Source: Chryseobacterium vaccae
Lineage (GTDB): Bacteria > Bacteroidota > Bacteroidia > Flavobacteriales > Weeksellaceae
Direction of reading: 5' to 3'
NCBI RefSeq assembly: GCF_009602705.1
Contig: NZ_VSWH01000001.1
Coordinates: 124,001-188,000, forward strand
DNA: 64,000 nucleotides
Made by a program: the position numbers and the translations under genes. Position 1 is the stretch's first letter, and each line of letters begins with the position of its first letter. Shown in pieces: positions 1 to 8,821 of this stretch. Below the pieces are notes generated by a model, which saw nothing but the letters and a program-made list of their open reading frames with translations, had not been told where the DNA came from and did no database searches.

Positions 1-1
1 C

Positions 2-499
2 ATGGCAGAATATCAGGCAAAATCCATTAATTCTCTCACTTTTGAAGTCACTGATGAAGGACACACAATAGGAAAACTTATTTATAAAGGCTGGTTCAGT
101 TTTAACGCTGAGATACAGACGTCGGAGGTTTCCTACCAAATTGAACCAAAAGGTTTTTGGGGAACAACCATAGAGCTGAAAGACAATGAAAAAGTACTGT
201 TGAAATTCAGATTAAACTGGAACGGGGAAATTGTGGTGCAGACCTATTTTAATGGAGTAAAAGAAAGTTATGCTTTTAAGTATAGAGGGGTTTTTAAAGA
301 ATCGTTTGTCCTTACAGATCAGGAAGGAACAGAGCTTATGGTCATGAAGCCACACCTGAAATGGACCTCTATGAATTACGAATACAGGATCACAACCTCT
401 GATGCATTTGAAGCATCTTCCTATAAAGACATTTTATTGCTCAATTCCTTACACTGTGCCAATTATTATATGGCGATGATAACTTCTGCAATGATATAA
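2..499 (+). CDS. Conserved hypothetical protein, possible LURP-one-like beta fold
   Basis: I do not recognise a named family with confidence. The 165-residue protein is rich in alternating beta-strand patterns (for example residues 20-110) and has short Gly/Lys turns, which recalls the LURP-one/tubby-like fold seen in small Bacteroidetes proteins. The C-terminus (about 145-165) is hydrophobic and could be a membrane-contacting helix. There is no signal peptide. The ATG lies at base 2, so an upstream start outside the window cannot be excluded. It ends 13 bp before the Crp/Fnr gene and may be co-transcribed with it. Function unknown. Confidence 0.6.
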   Translation: MAEYQAKSINSLTFEVTDEGHTIGKLIYKGWFSFNAEIQTSEVSYQIEPKGFWGTTIELKDNEKVLLKFRLNWNGEIVVQTYFNGVKESYAFKYRGVFKESFVLTDQEGTELMVMKPHLKWTSMNYEYRITTSDAFEASSYKDILLLNSLHCANYYMAMITSAMI

Positions 500-512
500 A
501 CAAGAAAATCCG

Positions 513-1088
513 ATGTTCTCCGAATTCAACCCTATCCTGAAACATTTCAGCCAATATATTCCTATCAGAGAGCCCTTCAAAAAAGAACTCCTTGAAAGAC
601 TGTCTTTTCAGGTCTTTGAAAAAGGAGAATTGCTGCAGGATGCCGATAAGATCTGTACCAAAAGCTATTTTATTGTTAACGGGCTGGCAAGGACCTATTA
701 TCTGAAAGACGGAATTGAAATCAGCGAATACTTTTCCTGTGAAAATGAATGGATCAATTCACCGAAAAGTTTCATAGAAAGAACAAAAGATATTTATTAC
801 ATCGACTGCCTTGAAAAAACAGAAACCTTCTGCCTGAATGTGCAGGATCTTGTCTATTTATTTGATCATTTTCCGGAAATGGAGCGATATGCTAGGCTTT
901 CCATGGGAAGTGTATTCGGTCATTTGATGGAACGTATTACCTCACAGAGATTTACGACCGCCAAAGAAAAATATGAACATTTTCTCAGAATTTACAAAGG
1001 AATTTATCACCGTATCCCACTGGGAATGACCGCTTCCTATCTGGGAATTACCCAGTCTACACTCAGCAGGCTCAGGGCAGAAAAATAG
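513..1088 (+). CDS. Crp/Fnr family transcriptional regulator
   Basis: This 191-residue protein has an N-terminal cyclic-nucleotide-binding-type beta barrel (about residues 20-125; FEKGELLQDAD and SYFIVNGLARTYY are typical strands) and a short C-terminal HTH (about 165-190; GMTASYLGITQSTLSRLRAE). It lacks the full Arg/Glu cAMP-binding signature of E. coli CRP, as is usual for the short Bacteroidetes members, so the ligand is unknown. It probably regulates neighbouring genes; a hydrolase gene starts 61 bp downstream. The family assignment is firm, the target is not. Confidence 0.85.
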   Translation: MFSEFNPILKHFSQYIPIREPFKKELLERLSFQVFEKGELLQDADKICTKSYFIVNGLARTYYLKDGIEISEYFSCENEWINSPKSFIERTKDIYYIDCLEKTETFCLNVQDLVYLFDHFPEMERYARLSMGSVFGHLMERITSQRFTTAKEKYEHFLRIYKGIYHRIPLGMTASYLGITQSTLSRLRAEK

Positions 1089-1149
1089 ATTTTTTGATCT
1101 AGAGCAAAAATAAATTGGAACCATTGAAATAGTTTTGTCAAAAAAAGCA

Positions 1150-1974
1150 ATGAAACTACTATTCAAAACATTACTGATTCTGTTTTTTGTGAGCAGTATA
1201 TTAAAAGCACAGGACACCCTTGTATCAAAAAATACCGATGCCGTTTTATATACTCCTTCAAAAAAGATTCGTGGTCTTGTTGTAGGATTAGGTGGCTCCG
1301 AAGGCGGGAATGCATGGGCCTCCAATCGATGGAAAACGGTGAGAGATCAGTTTCTGGGCAAAGACTATGCTTTTCTGGCAGTAGCTTATTTCGGATCAAA
1401 AAACTCACCCCGTCTGCTTGAAAAAATTGAAATTGAAGATGTTTATAAGGTAATTCAGTCTGCAAAAAATAAAATTCATACAGACAAAATAGCTATAATG
1501 GGCGGTTCAAGAGGAGCAGATCTGGCGTTGTTATTAGGAAGTTATTATCCGGATATTTCCTGTGTTATCGGACTTTCTTCAAGCCATGCTGTTTTTCCCG
1601 GTAATACCGATCATTTTTCTACCTCCACCTGGACCTTTCAGGATAAAGAGCTGCCTTTTATTCCCGTCAACGAAGCTGCTATACCTTTTATGATTCAGAG
1701 AAATATCAGAAAGGCATTTGAAGCGATGCTCCAGGATCATGATGCAGAACAAAAAGCCCTTATTCAGGTTGAAAATATCAGAGGTCCGGTTTTGCTGATC
1801 TCAGGTACAAAAGATGAAATATGCCCTTCATCCGAAATGTCTGATGCTATGGTTCAAAGACTGAAACAAAAGAATTTCAGGTATCATTATGAACATCTCA
1901 GATTAGAAGGCGGACATACAGAGCCCTATAAGCATTTTGATAAAGTCTTTGATTTTCTTCAGCATTATTTTTAA
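1150..1974 (+). CDS. Secreted alpha/beta hydrolase, BAAT/acyl-CoA thioester hydrolase C-terminal type
   Basis: The 274-residue product has a cleavable signal peptide (residues 1-21, ending LKAQ), so it acts in the periplasm or outside the cell. The nucleophile elbow is GGSRG (Ser about residue 119), the acid is probably Asp in SGTKDEICPS, and the histidine lies in GGHTEP near the C-terminus: a complete Ser-Asp-His triad. The layout matches the C-terminal domain of bile-acid-CoA:amino-acid N-acyltransferase/thioesterase proteins, but without the N-terminal domain and exported, so the substrate is unlikely to be a CoA ester. ATG 1150 is preferred over an upstream TTG at 1135 because it begins the signal peptide directly. 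Confidence 0.75.
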   Translation: MKLLFKTLLILFFVSSILKAQDTLVSKNTDAVLYTPSKKIRGLVVGLGGSEGGNAWASNRWKTVRDQFLGKDYAFLAVAYFGSKNSPRLLEKIEIEDVYKVIQSAKNKIHTDKIAIMGGSRGADLALLLGSYYPDISCVIGLSSSHAVFPGNTDHFSTSTWTFQDKELPFIPVNEAAIPFMIQRNIRKAFEAMLQDHDAEQKALIQVENIRGPVLLISGTKDEICPSSEMSDAMVQRLKQKNFRYHYEHLRLEGGHTEPYKHFDKVFDFLQHYF

Positions 1975-2211
1975 GATCTGCTTATTAAAATTTTGTATGA
2001 AAACTTACTCAAACCCCAATAAAACCTTGTATTTTAAAAATAATCGAAGCGGCTTTGCTTATCCTAAAAGCACGAGCATTTTATTAACCGTTGTATGCCT
2101 TTGTGATGAATTATAAAATTACTGTGATGTGAAAATATTTATTCTCGCTAATTTATTTTTGCCACTGATACGCGGATAAAATGATTCGTGCAGCAGTGGT
2201 ATTTATTCTTT

Positions 2212-3054
2212 TTACTTTTTCGGGTAAGGAATTGCCTTATCCCTTTCTATAGGGTTGTACTCTCTTCGAATCTGATCCTGAGTAGGTTTGGTGAGTTCAT
2301 AAAACTCCTCTCTTGATTTAATTCTCCTGTCGTTAATCTTTACAAACCAATCCGGATTAAACTCGGCTCTCATTCTGGCATACGGATCATTGTAAAACTC
2401 CAGATTCAGTTTGATCCATGTTTTGTAGTTGATCTTCAGGGCATTCAGGTTATAATGTTTTTCAAGAAATCCTGAAGTGTCGTAGGTCTTATCAAAGTTG
2501 ACATTTCTTGACAGCTGATAGGTAAAATGCTGCTGTGAATCTTCAACAGCAAGGATTAAACCCGGTAGTCCCCTGAATTTATAGGGGCTTTCGGAAATCG
2601 GAATATCCGGAGTAAACCATGCAGTCCAATTCCTGCCTCCGAAATACGTGGTCGCCTTCTGAATTTTATAACTTCCCAATGTTTTGGTTTTATTTTCTAT
2701 CTTCCATTTGATAGGATCATTAGATTCATAAACATAATAATAAGGCATCATCATAATCTGAACATAGTTGAGGTTATTATTGGTGTTTATTTTCCTTTTG
2801 AGTGTCTGCTGAGACTGGCTGGTATATTGAGAGTATTCATGTTGCGGAAGCCTGGAGAGGGAGTCGTTTACTGCAAATTGATATTCATAAAACTTTACTT
2901 CATCCGGATTAATGTCCAGGGCCATTTCCTGTTTGTCATATTCCGTATCCAGAGTATCCACTTTATATTTAAAATCATAAATAAACCGGTGGGTTTGTGA
3001 GAAAATGTTGGCTGAAAACAAAATAAGAGCGACAAAAGTTATCGTTTTTTTCAT
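2212..3054 (-). CDS. GLPGLI family protein
   Basis: This is a 280-residue exported protein with a signal peptide at residues 1-19 (MKKTITFVALILFSANIFSQ). The diagnostic FRGLPGLIL motif at about residue 160 names the GLPGLI family, a Bacteroidetes-specific group of periplasmic or surface proteins of unknown function, often linked to TonB-dependent outer-membrane proteins. No TonB receptor lies next to it here. It precedes nothing on its strand for 230 bp, and its neighbours 3101-4147 and 4151-5002 are also exported proteins on the same strand, so the three may form one operon. Confidence 0.85.
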   Translation of the reverse strand: MKKTITFVALILFSANIFSQTHRFIYDFKYKVDTLDTEYDKQEMALDINPDEVKFYEYQFAVNDSLSRLPQHEYSQYTSQSQQTLKRKINTNNNLNYVQIMMMPYYYVYESNDPIKWKIENKTKTLGSYKIQKATTYFGGRNWTAWFTPDIPISESPYKFRGLPGLILAVEDSQQHFTYQLSRNVNFDKTYDTSGFLEKHYNLNALKINYKTWIKLNLEFYNDPYARMRAEFNPDWFVKINDRRIKSREEFYELTKPTQDQIRREYNPIERDKAIPYPKK

Positions 3055-3100
3055 AATAATTTTTTCAATAAGTGTTTCTGGCTATTGGAAGGCCAGTTAT

Positions 3101-4147
3101 TTAATGCCTGTTATCACATTTGATCTCCATTACCGGTTCCTTTTTATCAAGGAATGTAATAACCGGGCATCCAAAAGATTGAGAAAGGAACCCGAATACC
3201 ACTATAGGTTTTCCCTTAAGAAGATAGCCTGTCCATTGGGAGTTATAATCCGCAACATCCATTTCAACACCGTTAAGTGGATAAAATTCCTCTCCTTCAC
3301 CCTCATTCACAAATGATTTTTCAAATATCTTTTCTTTTTTACCGTTAAAAACAATCAGTTTTCGTTCGGCTATTTGCTTTTCCTGAAGGAAATCCTGAAG
3401 ATAATACGTCAGATCATCATATTGTGCCTGATAGGTTTTTCCATACTCCAGTTTTCCTCCTGAAAAATGTTTTTTCGAAATCTCCGGACCTGCCTTTTCC
3501 CATTTAATTGGTTTCATTTTATTCTCAACAAAAGGATTTTGATTTCCGAAAGCAGCAACCGTATTATTGTACACACCATAAGATGCATCAGAACTTTTCT
3601 GGGAATTTACTTTGAACCCCAACATATAAGAATATCCGTCAATTTCATCGCCTTCTGAAACATAGGGATCAAGATAGGCAACGGCCTTTAACGTTTTGAT
3701 GGGAATTTTTTCTAAGGTGTTGGATTCATAATTATAAATGAACAGAAAATCATTTTCTGTGAGATGAATGGCATCCAGCATTTTTTTTCTGTACCGGGCA
3801 TCCAGTTCAAGATATTTCAGTTTTTCAAAAGAAACCTGTTTCTGTTTTTTGATCATATCTTCCGGAACAGGATGAGGATCATTATAAATATCCGAAACCG
3901 AAATAAAAGAATCCAGAAAGCCATTATGATCAATAGAGTAGACATCGAACAGATTAAAATTCTTATAATCTATTTGGTCTTCTGCTTTTTTTATAGAGAT
4001 ATTGGAAACAGCTGCATCAGGAACTGGCTTTTTCTCCTCTTTTTTACACCCGGACATTACGAGCTGGCAGGAAAGTAGGGCAACGGCAGTATTAATTTTT
4101 ATTAACTTTTTCAAAGGAAAACTTCCGTTGTTTTTTAGATATAACAT
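3101..4147 (-). CDS. Hypothetical lipoprotein
   Basis: The 348-residue product has a basic N-terminus, a hydrophobic stretch and a lipobox (QLVMSGC, Cys about residue 34) followed by a Lys/Glu-rich linker, so it should be a lipoprotein. The mature part is mixed alpha/beta with many aromatic residues, and I see no known catalytic motif. The ATG at 4147 gives a rather long n-region; a TTG eleven codons downstream would give a more compact signal peptide. It is separated by only 3 bp from 4151-5002, which is transcribed first, so the two are probably co-expressed. Confidence 0.65.
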   Translation of the reverse strand: MLYLKNNGSFPLKKLIKINTAVALLSCQLVMSGCKKEEKKPVPDAAVSNISIKKAEDQIDYKNFNLFDVYSIDHNGFLDSFISVSDIYNDPHPVPEDMIKKQKQVSFEKLKYLELDARYRKKMLDAIHLTENDFLFIYNYESNTLEKIPIKTLKAVAYLDPYVSEGDEIDGYSYMLGFKVNSQKSSDASYGVYNNTVAAFGNQNPFVENKMKPIKWEKAGPEISKKHFSGGKLEYGKTYQAQYDDLTYYLQDFLQEKQIAERKLIVFNGKKEKIFEKSFVNEGEGEEFYPLNGVEMDVADYNSQWTGYLLKGKPIVVFGFLSQSFGCPVITFLDKKEPVMEIKCDNRH

Positions 4148-4150
4148 ATT

Positions 4151-5002
4151 TTAATAAAGTTTATAATAAGGTTCTGAATAATATTTGCTTGGCTTGATAT
4201 AAGCTGTCTTTCTGTCCGCATCAAAGATCCAGTTGAATCTCCTCAGCATATCCGCCCCAAAGTAATTTTTAGTCTGTATTTTAGGCTCCCCAGTGAAAAA
4301 ACCGGCTGCCACATCCTTCAGAACAAATTTACCAAGCTTAAAAAAAGGAAGCACTCCCTGTTTGGTGGTGAGAGTTGCTCCACTGGAGGTTTTCAGTTGC
4401 TTTTCCCCGGCTATTTTCAGGGTTTTATCAAGTTCTTTTTCCTCCGCGAAATCATTACTGTATAGCAATGCCCCGGAATACCCCGATTGCAGTAAAAATA
4501 AAGCTTCCTGCTGTCTTTTGCCATCAATAACATTGTCTGCGGTAATGGAGAACTGATCATTATTATAAAATAGCATAATGGGCAGATATCCCTTCAGATC
4601 AGGCTTTTTATCGTAAATAACAAACATATTGTTGTCATAGTCAATTTTAAAAGCTTTTCCCTGAAATAGTCCGGTTCCTATCTTTCCGTCTGCTTCATGA
4701 CCGGTGAGTTCATTATCGAAAAAACGGACTTTATCCAGGCTTATTTTCCCGATATCTACCGTATTATCATCACTGATTTCATCTTTAAAGATAATATGAT
4801 CCGCTTTACGTTGTCTTTGCGGCGAAATAGAAGCATCTTTCATAGCAATCTGGAACATCAGATCCAGTGAGTCCTTCTTGTTAACCAGCGCTTTTACAAT
4901 GATATTATGATGTTTGGTAATCCGGAACGGAACTGTCTGCTGGGCTTTCAGATTAAAAAATCCGATAGTGAGCAGTAATAAAAGACTTGTTTTTTTGAGC
5001 AT
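4151..5002 (-). CDS. Secreted retropepsin-like protein with degenerate active site
   Basis: This 283-residue exported protein (signal peptide 1-20, ending NLKAQ) follows the pattern of Bacteroidetes retropepsin-like aspartyl proteases. It has an N-terminal lobe with DGKIGTGLFQGK (about 103-114), a second lobe, and a C-terminal YFGADMLRRFNWIFD block followed by a YIKPS/SEPYY tail. The active-site Asp-Thr-Gly is missing in both lobes: the first reads MFQIAMKDAS and the second LLQSGYSG, where DTGxSG is expected. It is therefore probably a non-catalytic binding protein. It sits directly upstream of the lipoprotein gene 3101-4147 on the same strand. Confidence 0.65.
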   Translation of the reverse strand: MLKKTSLLLLLTIGFFNLKAQQTVPFRITKHHNIIVKALVNKKDSLDLMFQIAMKDASISPQRQRKADHIIFKDEISDDNTVDIGKISLDKVRFFDNELTGHEADGKIGTGLFQGKAFKIDYDNNMFVIYDKKPDLKGYLPIMLFYNNDQFSITADNVIDGKRQQEALFLLQSGYSGALLYSNDFAEEKELDKTLKIAGEKQLKTSSGATLTTKQGVLPFFKLGKFVLKDVAAGFFTGEPKIQTKNYFGADMLRRFNWIFDADRKTAYIKPSKYYSEPYYKLY

Positions 5003-5072
5003 TATCAGGTAATTAGTTATTTAAAAATTTAAAATTACCGATTATCTTTGGAACGGCAAATAATAAAATGCT

Positions 5073-5591
5073 ATGGTAGAAAAATTGCTTAACAGCGGGC
5101 TCCATTGGGAAAAGAAAGAATTCAGAAGAAATGAGTTCCTGAAAATCTCGGGAAGTACAGATACTCAGATTTATTTTGTTGAAAAAGGAAGCATCCGGAT
5201 TTTCATGACCGATGAAAATGAAGAACGCATCATCCGTTTCGGGTATACCGGAAATATTATTGTTTCATTAGACTCTTTTTTATCTGGAAAACCGTCTGAA
5301 TTTTATATTCAGGCCATCAAAAAAACAACAGTAAAAACCGCTTCAAAAAAAGATTTTTACGAATTTATTGATGCCAATGAAGAACATCTTAAATTCTGGA
5401 CTTTGGTTCTTGAAGACCTCGTTCTTCAGCAGATCGAACGTGAAAAAGACCTGTTGATTAATTCTCCACGGGAACGGTATGCAAGAGTTTTGAAAAGAAG
5501 CCCGCAGCTCTTTCAGGAAATTCCGAATAAATATATTGCCAATTACCTCAGGATGTCTCCGGAAACTTTGTCCAGATTAAAAAAATCTTGA
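5073..5591 (+). CDS. Crp/Fnr family transcriptional regulator
   Basis: This 172-residue protein has a cyclic-nucleotide-binding-like barrel (residues 15-110; QIYFVEKGSIRIFMTDENEERIIRFGYTG is cut here to its strands QIYFVEKGSIRIF and ERIIRFGYTGN) and a C-terminal HTH (IANYLRMSPETLSRLKKS) that ends almost at the recognition helix. It is divergent from the secreted-protein gene at 5002, with only about 70 bp between the starts, and lies 54 bp upstream of the DinB gene. It could therefore control either side. Ligand unknown. Confidence 0.85.
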   Translation: MVEKLLNSGLHWEKKEFRRNEFLKISGSTDTQIYFVEKGSIRIFMTDENEERIIRFGYTGNIIVSLDSFLSGKPSEFYIQAIKKTTVKTASKKDFYEFIDANEEHLKFWTLVLEDLVLQQIEREKDLLINSPRERYARVLKRSPQLFQEIPNKYIANYLRMSPETLSRLKKS

Positions 5592-5645
5592 GTTCAGTCA
5601 AGATTCAGGAAAAGATAAATTGGGAAATTTGCTAAAAAAATTAAA

Positions 5646-6194
5646 ATGAAAATTTCTTCAGACCAGCTGATCCTCGATCTTCAAAATACCGTCCGAAATG
5701 CCATTCAGACTACAGAAAACATAAAAAATAAATCTGAAAATGATCTAAATTTCAGAACTTCTGAAAACAGCTGGAGCGTTCTGGAATGTCTGGAACATCT
5801 CAACCGTTACGGCAGCTTTTATATTCCTGAGATTACCCGCCGGATCTCAGCCTCAAAAACTTCTGCTCAGCCTGTATTTACTTCCGGAATTTTAGGAAAC
5901 TATTTTGCCAACAGCATGCTTCCCAAAGAAAAATTAAATACCATGAAAACTTTAAAAAGTATGAATCCTATCCACAGTCAGTTGAACAAAAATACAGTGG
6001 ATGAATTTATCAGACAGCAGTATCAGTTGCTGGACCTTTTGGAAAAAGCAAAAAATATCGACCTGAACAGAACCAAAACAAGCATAAGTATTTCGAAATG
6101 GATCAAATTGAAATTAGGCGATACGTTCAGGTTTGTCATCAATCATAATCTAAGACATCTTGTACAGGCGGAAAACGTTCTGAAGAATATCTGA
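5646..6194 (+). CDS. DinB family protein (DinB_2)
   Basis: This 182-residue helical protein has the DinB/YfiT-like four-helix-bundle pattern: SWSVLECLEHLNRY near residue 45 (first metal His) and NHNLRHLVQAE near the C-terminus (two further His). DinB-like proteins bind a divalent metal; some are thiol-dependent transferases, most are uncharacterised. It starts 54 bp after the Crp/Fnr gene and is followed 43 bp later by the ogt-like gene, forming the head of a run that extends to the cupin gene at 8275. Confidence 0.8.
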   Translation: MKISSDQLILDLQNTVRNAIQTTENIKNKSENDLNFRTSENSWSVLECLEHLNRYGSFYIPEITRRISASKTSAQPVFTSGILGNYFANSMLPKEKLNTMKTLKSMNPIHSQLNKNTVDEFIRQQYQLLDLLEKAKNIDLNRTKTSISISKWIKLKLGDTFRFVINHNLRHLVQAENVLKNI

Positions 6195-6237
6195 TAAATT
6201 GATGTGGAGATTCCGGAAATTGATTACCTTTAATTCA

Positions 6238-6750
6238 ATGGAAATCATCTACCGAAAAATCATACAGACCCCATTGGGCGAAATGGCAGCCTGTGCCGTA
6301 GATCAGGGAGTCTGCCTGCTTGAATTCACCGACCGGAAAAATATTGAGAAACAGTTTACGTCTTTATCAACAATTTTAAAAGCTGAAATTAAAGAAGGAG
6401 ACCATTCTCATTTTCAACAGTTGGAACAGGAACTGAAAGAATACTTTGACGGAAAAAGAAATTACTTTGAAGTACCTCTTTATACTACCGGGACAGCGTT
6501 TCAGGAAAAAGTATGGCAGCTGCTCCGCGAGATCCCGATGGGAGAGATCAGAACCTATAAGCAACAGTCTGAATTTTTAGGAAATCCTAAGGCTATCCGG
6601 GCTGTAGGAACCGCCAACGGAATCAATAAAATCGCTATTCTGATCCCTTGCCACCGCGTTATTGGTTCAAACGGTGAGCTGGTGGGCTATGCCGGAGGAA
6701 TCTGGAGAAAACAAAAATTATTGGAGCTAGAAAAGGCTATTTTGTTTTGA
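6238..6750 (+). CDS. ogt: Methylated-DNA--protein-cysteine S-methyltransferase
   Basis: It repairs O6-alkylguanine by transferring the alkyl group to its own cysteine. The 170-residue protein carries the catalytic IPCHRVIGSNG motif (Cys about residue 140), the upstream GEIRTYKQQSEFLGNPKAIRAVG helix-turn-helix region (residues about 100-122; shown in part as GEIRTYKQQ and KAIRAVG) and the GYAGGIWRKQKLLELE tail. The length fits the Ogt class without an Ada regulatory domain. I chose ATG 6238 because the protein then begins at the first family-conserved strand; an upstream ATG at 6199 would add 13 atypical residues. Confidence 0.93.
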   Translation: MEIIYRKIIQTPLGEMAACAVDQGVCLLEFTDRKNIEKQFTSLSTILKAEIKEGDHSHFQQLEQELKEYFDGKRNYFEVPLYTTGTAFQEKVWQLLREIPMGEIRTYKQQSEFLGNPKAIRAVGTANGINKIAILIPCHRVIGSNGELVGYAGGIWRKQKLLELEKAILF

Positions 6751-6779
6751 TTTTTGTAATTTTATGCAAAATTTTACAC

Positions 6780-7385
6780 GTGAAAAAATTATTAGCAGCA
6801 CTTTGCATATCAGTTTCAACATTCAGTTTTGCGCAGGATTATTCTGTGCCGGCAGCCAGCCCGCGCCAGAAAGTAGAACAGCAGTTTTCAATGTCTAAGA
6901 TCTCTATCGATTACGGAAGACCGGGAGTGAAAGGGCGTAAGATATTCGGAGAACTTGTTCCTTACGGACAGGTTTGGAGAGCGGGAGCCAACTCTTCTAC
7001 GAAAATTACATTCGGACAATCCGTTAACTTTGGAGGAAAAATGGTTCCTGCAGGAACATATGGTCTTTTCATTGTTCCTACTGAAAAAGAATGGAAAGTT
7101 ATTTTAAATAAAGATTTCCAGCAGTGGGGAGCTTATACCTACGACCCTAAGCAGGATGTGGTAGATGTTACTGTACCGGTAAATAAATTGGCAGACAAGC
7201 AGGAATGGTTTGAAATTACCCTGAATCCTACCGATGAAAACTCAGGAAACTTAGTGATTAAATGGGATATGGCTCAGGCAGAGGTTGCTTTAAAACCAGC
7301 AAAACCAGATGCTGTGATCAAAATTTCAGATAAGCTGAAAGAAATTAAGAAAATTGAGTCTGACGCTGCAAAAACAAAAAGCTAA
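6780..7385 (+). CDS. DUF2911 domain-containing exported protein
   Basis: This is a 201-residue protein with a signal peptide (VKKLLAALCISVSTFSFAQ) and the DUF2911 core (SPRQKVEQQF, IDYGRPGVKGR, VPYGQVWRAGAN, VPAGTYGLFIVP), which spans nearly the whole mature chain. DUF2911 proteins are widespread in Bacteroidetes, beta-rich and of unknown function. The start is a GTG at 6780, chosen because it places the lysine-rich n-region directly at the start. A TTG at 6747 would overlap ogt and add 11 residues. It lies 3 bp upstream of the GNAT gene. Confidence 0.85.
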   Translation: MKKLLAALCISVSTFSFAQDYSVPAASPRQKVEQQFSMSKISIDYGRPGVKGRKIFGELVPYGQVWRAGANSSTKITFGQSVNFGGKMVPAGTYGLFIVPTEKEWKVILNKDFQQWGAYTYDPKQDVVDVTVPVNKLADKQEWFEITLNPTDENSGNLVIKWDMAQAEVALKPAKPDAVIKISDKLKEIKKIESDAAKTKS

Positions 7386-7388
7386 ACT

Positions 7389-7916
7389 ATGAATTTTTCT
7401 GTACAGCCTGTATTGGAAAATCAGGAATACCAATTAATCCCCTTACAGCAAGGGGATTTTGAGTCTTTATATGAAGTGGCTTCCGATCCGAAAGTATGGG
7501 AACAGCATCCCAATAAAGACCGCTACAAAAGAGAAGTCTTTGAAAGTTTTTTCAAAGGAGCAATGGAAAGTAAAGGAGCTTTTAAAATTGTTGAAAAAGC
7601 TACCGGAAATATATTGGGAAGCAGCCGGTACTACGATTTTGATGAAAATGACAGTCATATTTTCATCGGCTACACTTTCTACGGAACACAATCGTGGGGG
7701 AAAGGAATCAATCCTCAGGTAAAAAAGCTGATGCTGGATTATATCTTTCAGTTTGTAGATAAAGTACATTTCCATATCGGAAAAGAAAACTTCCGTTCAC
7801 AGACGGCTTTAGAAAGACTTGGAGGAGAAAAAATTGCTGAAGAAGAAGTGGCCTATTTTGCCGAACCCACCAGAACCAATTTTGTATATGAAATAAAAAA
7901 AGAAAACTGGATATGA
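7389..7916 (+). CDS. GNAT family N-acetyltransferase
   Basis: The 175-residue protein has the GNAT acetyl-CoA fold of the RimJ/RimL type: an N-terminal LIPLQQGDFESLYEVASDP helix, the GYTFYGTQSWGKGINPQVK motif A region (pyrophosphate loop, residues about 98-116), and NFRSQTALERLGG, the motif B region. Substrate unknown. Its stop overlaps the start of the cupin gene by 4 bp (ATGA), so the two are translationally coupled. Confidence 0.85.
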   Translation: MNFSVQPVLENQEYQLIPLQQGDFESLYEVASDPKVWEQHPNKDRYKREVFESFFKGAMESKGAFKIVEKATGNILGSSRYYDFDENDSHIFIGYTFYGTQSWGKGINPQVKKLMLDYIFQFVDKVHFHIGKENFRSQTALERLGGEKIAEEEVAYFAEPTRTNFVYEIKKENWI

Positions 7917-8275
7917 AAAAATATAAAATCCAAAAATCTCCGTTTGTGGTTCCTACTACAGACGGAAAATTAATTGAAGAACACTGGGGAAACTCAACCG
8001 GAAACAGCGGAGTTTCTATTGCTCACATGGTAGCTCCTCCGGATTGGAGCGAGCCCCATCAAACCCCTGAGTTTGATGAATTCACTTACATTATTTCCGG
8101 AAAAAAACAGTTTGAAATAGATGGTGAAATTGTTGTTCTTGAAAAAGGACAAAGTATTTTAGTGGAAAAAGGAGCAAGAGTACGCTACAGCAACCCGTTT
8201 TCTGAAGCCTGCGAATACCTTGCAGTTTGCCTTCCTGCTTTTTCTATAGAGCTGGTCAACAGAGAAGAGATTTAA
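7913..8275 (+). CDS. Cupin domain-containing protein
   Basis: This is a 120-residue single cupin barrel. Motif 1 is represented by EPHQTPEFDEFTYIISGKK (His and Glu metal ligands) and motif 2 by the GQSILVEKGARVRYSNP region. Typical roles are sugar or small-molecule binding, isomerisation or dioxygenation; nothing in the sequence narrows this down. Its start overlaps the GNAT stop by 4 bp. It is the last gene of the run that starts at 5646. Confidence 0.8.
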   Translation: MKKYKIQKSPFVVPTTDGKLIEEHWGNSTGNSGVSIAHMVAPPDWSEPHQTPEFDEFTYIISGKKQFEIDGEIVVLEKGQSILVEKGARVRYSNPFSEACEYLAVCLPAFSIELVNREEI

Positions 8276-8291
8276 TAATGTAGCAATGTAA

Positions 8292-8342
8292 CAATGCAGC
8301 AATGTCTTTATGATGGCTTAATCATTGGCTATTGCTGCATTG
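8292..8342. repeat. Imperfect hairpin built from CAATG repeats
   Basis: Arms CAATGCAGCAAT (8292-8303) and ATTGCTGCATTG (8331-8342) are perfect 12-bp complements around a 27-nt loop. The flank at 8277-8291 repeats the related words GTAGCAATGTAACAATG. It lies just after the cupin stop and could terminate that run, although no T-tract follows. The same word family forms the hairpin at 8822. Confidence 0.6.
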
Positions 8343-8430
8343 AAATATTTTTATACCTCCTTATTTGAATAATTTTTATAAGTTCGCGGCGCTAAAAAAT
8401 GATTAGCACCCTTTAATTTATTCAAAAACT

Positions 8431-8814
8431 ATGAAAATCAAATTATCAGTTATCGCCCTGGTAGGGATTTCGCTTTCTTCCACTTCATGTGCAACAATTT
8501 TTACGGGAACCCAGGATAAAATAACATTTAATTCTACTCCTGAAGGAGCAAAAGTATTCCATAAAGGAATTGAAAAATGTACCACTCCGTGTACTGTTAA
8601 AATCGAGAGAGCGTTAAGCAAGCAAACCGTTACATTTGAAAAGGAAGGCTTTGAGAACCAAGAGGTAAAACTGGTAAAGAATTTTAATGCCGTTACCCTT
8701 CTGAATATCATTCTTGGTGGTGCCATCGGTGTTGGAATTGATGCGGCCACAGGTTCTCTGACCAAGTATTCTCCAAAGCAATATGATGTTGAACTGAAAG
8801 CAAACCAGCAGTAG
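8431..8814 (+). CDS. PEGA domain lipoprotein
   Basis: This 127-residue lipoprotein has a lipobox (SLSSTSCATIF, Cys about residue 20). A short PEGA-type repeat follows: FNSTPEGAKVFHKGIEKCTTPCTV, of which the diagnostic part is STPEGAKVF with the TPC turn at about residue 55. A C-terminal glycine-rich hydrophobic segment (LNIILGGAIGVGIDAATG) probably contacts or crosses a membrane. PEGA proteins usually bind surface polymers. Monocistronic, flanked by hairpins on both sides. Confidence 0.8.
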   Translation: MKIKLSVIALVGISLSSTSCATIFTGTQDKITFNSTPEGAKVFHKGIEKCTTPCTVKIERALSKQTVTFEKEGFENQEVKLVKNFNAVTLLNIILGGAIGVGIDAATGSLTKYSPKQYDVELKANQQ

Positions 8815-8821
8815 TAAAATA

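Noticed and set aside
1997..2116. Short 39-codon frame (MKTYSNPNKTLYF...)
   Set aside because: Too short, no recognisable pattern, and it lies in an intergenic stretch without a clear promoter or ribosome site.
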